From Emydura subglobosa (lineage: Eukaryota > Chordata > Testudines > Chelidae), in the NCBI GenBank assembly GCA_007922225.1, contig ML679941.1, positions 61,785,079-61,849,078 of the forward strand: a DNA stretch of 64,000 nt, given 5' to 3'. Below are positions 57,561 to 64,000 of this stretch, in pieces. The position numbers and the translations under genes are program-made. Under the pieces are notes generated by a model, which had not been told where the DNA came from, did no database searches, and worked only from the letters and a program-made list of their open reading frames with translations. How positions within the stretch are numbered: the first letter of the stretch is position 1; the number at the start of each line of letters is the position of its first letter.

Positions 57561-60500
57561 TTTGTTCATCTGTTCTGCTGCAATCTCACCCTTTGCAGAC
57601 CACCTGGGAAACTGGTTTTCCTTTAGTTTGGCCAATCTTTTTAGCAGATTCTTTGTTCTACTGGAGTAGACTCATTCCCTGTTAACTATTTGAGATTGTT
57701 CGTAGCTGCTTCCTGACAGGATGTGTGATACATGACTGGGTCATTTTCAGCAAATGGTTGATTTAATACACATTTGAGTGTTAGAGTTACACAGAGTTCA
57801 TAAAACCAATGAGAATTCTTAAGTTGTATATGGATAGATTCCCCAAACCGTCATACTTTCCATTGCAAACATCTTAGTTTAATTTTTTTTTTCAAAACTA
57901 AATGGAGATTTTAGATGACTCAGGGTAGTTCTAATGGGACAGCTTTTCACTGGTGGCTTAAATCTAGACCTAGATGGTGTTAAGAAAGCCAAAATTTTCA
58001 AATATGGGCATCTAAAGTTGGGTTCTTAAATTCATACTTAGCCATCTAAATAAAATTGGCCTGATTTCTCAAAGTTGCTAATTCCTCACAACTCCCAAAG
58101 AAGTCATGATGAAGAGATGCCCAAATATGGGCTGCCAGTTTGAAAATTTCAGCCAGAAGTCATCATCCTCTATGAAAGACTAAGGAATTACAAAGGATAA
58201 ATAACAGGTTTTTTCACTTGATAGCACCGACTGCTTAAAAAAAATGTATAGCAGCTGTTATGTTTATCTTCAGTGTGAAATAAAGATATCAAATTGTGGT
58301 TTTTAAATAAAAGGGAAGATTAGAAAATAAAACTTAAAATGCCAAGACTAAAAAGGCAATGAAAACTCCAATATTTTTGGCTTAGGCAGTGTAGCAGAAA
58401 TATCATGTTTTCCCTGTTGGATTAATGAGGAGGGATGGGAGGGAAAATGTTTCTAAAAAGAGCTTTGGCTTCAGCTGAACTGGGCTTTCATTGATGTTGC
58501 TGATTGCATGGCTTAACAGTGCCAGCTATTAAATGGTGCAACCTATGATTTATAGTTAACTACTCATTGGGGAATAGAAGAGAGTACACGTTTTCTGGTG
58601 CATTTTTTGACTAGAGATGATTGTAAACATCACTCAAAAGGTTAATAACACTTTGACTAGTAGATGGAAGTTTCTTTGTGACACAAGGGATTATAAATCT
58701 TTGAACAAAACTTGTTTTCTGTAGAAAACAACACGTTGTTGAAAGGACCCTAAAGTTGCAGACTCCATGTGTTGCTAGTTTTGTAATGAATGTTTTTTCT
58801 CTTCAGCCCTGTTGATAACCCAATATGGGTGACACGAAAGTGTTGAGACAGTCTCCTTTTCCTAACTAGACAATTGAAATATGCCCCAAGAATGATCTTT
58901 TTATTTATTTTTTTCCTGATTTGACTTTTGAAACCATGAGATGGGGGGAGAGGGAACGTAAAACAGAGCTGCGTCAACATGAGAAACTCAGGTGAATGAC
59001 TTGACTTTATATTTAAATATGGTTTTATAATATGGAGCTCACAAAACAGGAAATAGTAAACTGCTGTACCAGCTTTCCTGCAGTCCTTGTAATTCAGCTG
59101 GCTTCTGACCTGCAGCACCACTTGCTATTGTAGTCTAGGGTCTGTCTTAAGCAGATTTTGCTTTGAAAACTGAACAAAACCATACTAGAGACTAGGCTGA
59201 TGTCAACAAATGCAGTCACTTTCATGTGTTAGCTGAGCAGGATTTGAACCCAGATAAAAGGCTGGTGCATTAACCCACCCATAACTCTCTTCTTGCTTAA
59301 TAAAACAAAAATTGCCTTATGAAATTTGAAACTATGGTGAAACCTATTAAAGGCAGTGGAGGAATTAAAGAAAACTAGAACAATGGAGGGGGAGAAAAGA
59401 GGGAGAGGGAAGCATGTCTGTACCAAGACAAGCAGTAAGAAGAAAAGCATTATTTCTAATTGTGATGTATCTTTCTCTCACCTGAATTCTACTCCATCAC
59501 TCAGCCAACCTCTTAAGTAGCAAGTGATACATCCTGCATCTAGATCACAAAAAATTAGCACATACAGTATAACAGCACATGTTGCCACACTGGTATTTAA
59601 TGGTGTGTTTTTTATTGTCAGGCACATTTTTCTTGGGGAAAGGGGGAAAGGGTAGGAAATGAACCACCAAGAGGTATTTCACAAAGGGAGGTGAGGTTAG
59701 TTCACAGATACTAATTCTCCTTCACAGCAGGCTCTCTGTTTGAGCCAGAGCCACTACTCTCAATTTCTTCTCTGCTGGTGTGTCATTATTAGAGTCTCCT
59801 GCTGTTTGTCTCTTCAACTAAGCTTGATCTTACAACTCCTTTATTGTTCATATCGGAAAGAGGAGGCAGAGATGGCAGTGGGCCACCAGTGGAGGTACAC
59901 AGCTTCATGTTGTTTCTAGCATTATGATTTTAATTTCTTTACTAGATGTTCCATGAACCTCCTCCCCATAGAGGCAGCAGAGATCAGATGCCATTATAAT
60001 GTATGACAAATGATGCAATAAGTCATTATGCATGGATACATAATGGCAGTGTTTCTCTGTTAGTACAAGTAATGAGAGGGTTAATCTTCTCTCTTCTGAA
60101 TTCACTTTTTTTCATTTTAGTTGACTCCAGGTCTGAACTTTGTAGACTAAATTCCTGACTAGTGAGATGCAACTTCACAGAGAAATACAATCCTCAGAAA
60201 GTATATATTTGAAAAACTGTAATGGCAAGATTAGTGTAATGCAAGCAGCGTCCCTTGTTAACATACTCCAGAAACTAAACATTGCAGGCAGTGCTAGTGT
60301 GCTACAATGATTGACATTGCCAAATACACCCACTTTTTTACTTTCAATTTTCAAGCCCATGACTTTCCAAACATCAAAATTAATTGAAATTACGGTTCTT
60401 TGTTTATTAATGTGATCATAGGATAGGGTGATGATGTTCCGGAATTGCTGTACAGAGAATATAGGTAATGTCCATATAAACTACAGCTGTGTGGTTTACT

Positions 60501-60750
60501 TGGTTCTGATTGATTTTGGAAGTGGGAGTACAACTTATTTCAAATTGTAGCCTGATTTAACAGGATCTCATTTTTAAGATGTGGAACAAACAAAACCTGG
60601 GATATTATGGCATGGTTTTATTGTTAGGAAGCAAAAGGTGATGTATAAATTAGTAAGAGCTCCACAGTCACTGCTATTATGGTACAAAACTGGCATGGCA
60701 GGAAGTAGTGATGGGACAGGCATGTACAACTGACCCTTTTCCCAATAACT
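57561..60750. other. LIN7A 5' intron, no feature recognised
   Basis: AT-rich intronic DNA. A 123-codon minus frame at 58750-59121 and others have no recognisable domain. No repeats identified with confidence. Confidence 0.4.
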
Positions 60751-60754
60751 ATTC

Positions 60755-60930
60755 TTCATAGGATCATAGATTTGTAGGGCCAGAAGGAACCATTAGATCA
60801 CCTCGTCTGATCTCCTGTAAATCTCAGGCCATAGAATTCCATCCAGTTACTCCTATATTCCTCCCAATTAACTTCTGTTTGACTACAGCATATTTTTCAT
60901 TTGTTTTGAAAGCATGAATAGGTGATGGAT
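60755..60930 (-). repeat. CR1 3'-end fragment
   Basis: AGGATCATAGATTTGTAGGG, CCAGAAGGAACCATTAGATC and TCTGATCTCCTGTAAATCTC match the CR1 tail also seen at 14178-14306. Confidence 0.8.
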
Positions 60931-61097
60931 TTCTGAAGGTTTAGATTGTTTAGATTGCTGACCAAATAAAGGTCCCAGTCAGCTCTCTGATTTGTGCATG
61001 TGGACCTCTGTACCAGTGCTGGAGCTCATTGATTACAAACGACTCCATCCCGGCCAAAGTCCAGTACTTATACCTTAAAATATATATAATTTCTTTC

Positions 61098-61118
61098 TTT
61101 TTTTTTTTTTTTTTTTTT
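61098..61118 (+). repeat. Poly-T run
   Basis: T21 run following a TTTCTTTC lead. Confidence 0.9.
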
Positions 61119-61629
61119 GACATGATATGGTTGAAGAAGATAATGAAAGAGTCAGGGGTCCTGAAAGATAAATGTTTACCCCAAGGGATTGATCAAAAGA
61201 AGCTTCCACAGTAAAGGTGAAGCAATTTTCATTCAGAAGAAATAAAGTGAAAGCCCATTTGAACAATGCTGGTCCATATACAATACTCTGTGTTTAGCAT
61301 TTTTAAAAATCTTATTTTCTCAGCCATTCCTTTCCAAGCAAAGCAAAGCCAAAACCCCACACCATCTCTGATGATTATATTACATGCCTTTTACATTCTT
61401 GTGATTAGTTTTTGTGGACTGTCGACAATTGTTTTAATTCTTTGGATTTGTTGCCTGATTCATTCATGGATACTTAATTTTTCCACCTTTTCAATAATAA
61501 AGAACATTTCATTTGTTTTGGAGCATTCCTTCCCCAGCCTCTTCTGGCCATTCAGTTTCTGGTCGACAATTTATCCCCTTTGTTTAGGATCATCACATAA
61601 AGGGGCACCAGGGTAACACTTTATGAGAA

Positions 61630-61804
61630 AAAATGAGAGTCCTGTAGCACTTTAAAGACTAACAAATTTAATTCATCAGATGCCGACGTGGGTTGCAGCC
61701 CACGAAAGCTTATGCCTGCAGAAATTAAATTTGTTAGTCTTTAAAGTGCTACAGGACTCTCATTGTTTTTGCGGCATACAGACTAACACGGCTACCCCTC
61801 TGGA
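61630..61804. mobile_element. 175-bp hairpin element with 12-bp target duplication
   Basis: Two 42-base arms, 61632-61673 and 61723-61764, are perfect reverse complements (left begins AATGAGAGTCCTGTAGCACT). They enclose a 49-base loop with GACGTGGGTTGCAGCCCACG. A 40-base tail, GCGGCATACAGACTAACACG and GCTACCCCTCT, follows. The flanks ACTTTATGAGAA (61618-61629) and ACTTTATGAGAA (61805-61816) are identical, so this is an insertion with a 12-base target duplication. It has no protein. The middle, right arm and tail resemble 21765-21885, so it belongs to a dispersed family. Confidence 0.92.
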
Positions 61805-61916
61805 ACTTTATGAGAAGCAATTTCCATTTCTTAGTGACTTGGTAGCATTATTCCTGGGTATAGCTGTTTTGCCCCATTAGTTTTAAGGCCCCAGTTCAGG
61901 AAAGCTTTTTAGCATG

Positions 61917-62115
61917 TAGGTCATAGACTCATGGACTCTAAGGTCAGAAGGGACCAATATGATCATTTAGTCTGACCTCCTGCACAATGCAGAGCACAGA
62001 ACCTCACCCACCCACTCCTATAATAAACCTCTAAGTTATTAAAGTACTCAAATCATGGTTTAAAGACTTTAAGGTACAGAGTATCCACCAGCAAGTGAGC
62101 CGTGCCCCATGTCCT
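61917..62115 (-). repeat. CR1 3'-end fragment
   Basis: TCATAGACTCATGGACTCTA, AGGTCAGAAGGGACCAATAT and GATCATTTAGTCTGACCTCC match the tails at 14.2 and 60.8 kb. It appears to be inserted in an older relic, whose halves are near 61886-61916 and 62130-62235. Confidence 0.8.
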
Positions 62116-62239
62116 AAATATACCTGTTTAGGACAACACTTAAGTATGTGCTTAACATAAAGCACATGGTTGGAATTTCAGTACATGTTTAAAGTGCTTT
62201 TCCAAATAAGTATTCTTTCCTGAATTGGTTCTTATGATC

Positions 62240-64000
62240 ATGTATAATGAACTGCTGAATAGGCTAAAGTTAGACCTCCTTATCCAGAGTCTGAATCTCT
62301 AGCAAATATCTGATTACAACTTTAGGTAAAAGAAGATTAAATCAGCTTAGGTTAACTTTGTTTGTAGATGCTTAGGTATTGTACAGTACATTAGTATTTT
62401 AAAAGTGCCAAATATGTGTGAAGTCTCTCATGCAAGACAAATTATCTGTACTTTAGAGAAGATAGATAGAGTTAGGAATTGCCAGTTAAGTAGTGTCAAA
62501 ACATTATCTGCTTTCACTTGTTTATCTCTTGACTTCTCATCTTATAATGAATGATGCTTCTATTAGATGACAAATTGGTGGCTTCACATTTTATTAATAT
62601 TTCAAATCATCTTGCCTTTTTATCTGCCAAGAGCATTCTTTATGTTTGACTAGCATAGCTCAATTAAAAGTGTGTATTTATATCTTTGTGTGCTTGCATA
62701 TGTATCATAACTGTTAAAGAGAGGCATGCATATATGTTTTGTGATGGTTAATTAAAAGAAAATATCTACACAAAGCCGAGGACTTTATCTGTCATATTTA
62801 TTTCCTCTGATAATTTCATTAGAGGGGTGCCCAGCTCAGATGGCATATGTAAGCTGAAAAGAGAAGATGTTTATTCAAATAAATAATTTGCTTGAAATAT
62901 CATTGAAGATCCTGCACTCTTTACTCAGACAAAAGACCCACTAACTTCAGTGTGAATGAGGCATGTAGGATTGGGCATAGGGCTTTATCTATAAAATTCA
63001 TTCTCAAAAAGGAAGGAGCAAATATATAATATAGCATCCCTTGTGTTTACTAAGCATTAACGCATCAATCCTGTAACTTGTGGCATGTGATGGACTCCTG
63101 CACCTGCTCAGAATCCGATCGAGGGCTCTGCCCACACTTAAAAAGTTTCAGGATTCATACCCATGAGACAAATGAGAAGAAGAATACGTTATGGGTAGCC
63201 TAAATTCTGTTAAGATTCAGGATCTCCCAGCATAAATTTAAATAAGCTAAAATTATGTCTAGGCATTATTTTATTGCTACTGTACCAATAGGTGTTTACA
63301 GACCAGGCATAGGACAAGATCCTTACAGTGACAAGTGTTTGCTATGAGCATTGTCCATCTTGTTTTGGCAATCATATGCTTAACATGCTCAACAAACATT
63401 TCCTTAACGTAAACAAAGCCACTGCAGAACAATGCGGCATGACTTATCTTGTGCTTAAAAAATTATACTTGACTGGGAATTTAAGATATCCCTTTCCAAG
63501 TCACAGAAGTGAGTAACACCAAATTCCACCATATTTTTCAGAAAAACCCTCTATGTGTTTGTAGAGTGTTAAATATAGACACACGTTTATGAAGGACATG
63601 CATATTTAAGGCCAGATTGTGCCTGGATTCTACTCTGCTGCACAAGGACAAGGTGGTTACAAGGCACTGTCATTCCCTTTTGCTTGCTGTGCATTGGTCA
63701 AGCACATGTGCAATCCCTATTGTATCAGGGATTGCCATATCCTAGTGGCCTCCAGGCAGAAGCCACCTCAATGAGGACAGGAAAGAGGGAGAAGGACTAT
63801 GATCCAGTGATACTAGTGGACTGCAGATGGGAACACAGACATCTCAGGCAGACACAATCCCTCCCAGAGAAAGTGGATCTCCATACCGCCCTCCAGTTCA
63901 GGGCTGTGCGTAACAAGTGCAGTTGAATTCTTCATGTGCATTTAATTTTTTTAAAATAGTAACATTATTTTGACATTTCTTATAAAAAAAAAAATAAATC
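62240..64000. other. LIN7A 5' intron to window end
   Basis: AT-rich intronic DNA. It shows no exon, no CpG island, no LIN7A first exon and no confident repeat. Confidence 0.4.

Noticed and set aside
46234..64000. Search for the LIN7A first exon and promoter
   Set aside because: No segment encoding the expected N-terminal residues with a donor, and no CpG island, was found. The exon is likely beyond the window.
1..64000. Bacterial-type systems, CRISPR arrays, rRNA or intact tRNA genes
   Set aside because: No regularly spaced repeats, operon-like coding density or clover-leaf genes were seen. Only tRNA-derived SINE relics occur.

Overview
This is an AT-rich piece of a vertebrate nuclear genome, most likely turtle. 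The single conserved gene is LIN7A on the minus strand, with four coding exons visible. The repeat population is what one expects of a turtle: CR1 LINEs, a Tx1-like LINE, a DIRS tyrosine-recombinase retrotransposon, a Ty3/gypsy Gag remnant, hAT-type miniature elements and MIR/CORE-SINEs. There are no bacterial genes, operons, CRISPR arrays or rRNA genes.

Layout. 1-10.7 kb lies downstream of the last recognised LIN7A coding exon. It holds a decayed CR1 copy (about 1.5-3.9 kb, minus), a second CR1 fragment split by a hAT-type element (4.3-5.0 kb), another hAT-type relic (6.6 kb) and a MIR (10.0 kb). LIN7A coding exons lie at 10746-10958, 17860-18069, 20408-20479 and 46115-46233. All sit between AG and GT splice sites (the last one ends at a stop codon that itself abuts a donor-like site). 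Together they encode about 203 residues: most of the L27 domain, the whole PDZ domain and the glutamine-rich tail. The first coding exon (about 29 residues, judged from the known protein) is not found and probably lies beyond 64 kb. Intron 20480-46114 carries a nearly full-length but broken DIRS element (26.36-32.12 kb) and a Tx1-like LINE fragment (41.7-43.0 kb). The 5' intron (46234 to the window end) carries a MIR, a local duplication, a CR1 with a nested miniature element (54.4-55.5 kb), a Ty3/gypsy Gag remnant (56.4-57.0 kb) and a 175-bp hairpin element with a 12-bp target duplication (61.6-61.8 kb).

Biology. LIN7A (VELI1/MALS1) is the small PDZ subunit of the CASK/LIN2-APBA1/LIN10-LIN7 scaffold in synapses and polarised epithelia. 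Nothing else in the window works with it in an operon-like way; the rest is intron, flank and transposon fossils. I found no convincing new biological system. The observations most worth checking are a donor-like splice site abutting the LIN7A stop codon, a 99-bp exon-like open segment on the plus strand of intron 1 (52009-52107), the DIRS terminal/internal complementary repeats, and the hairpin element with its target duplication. All repeat family assignments come from reading and memory, not from a database search.
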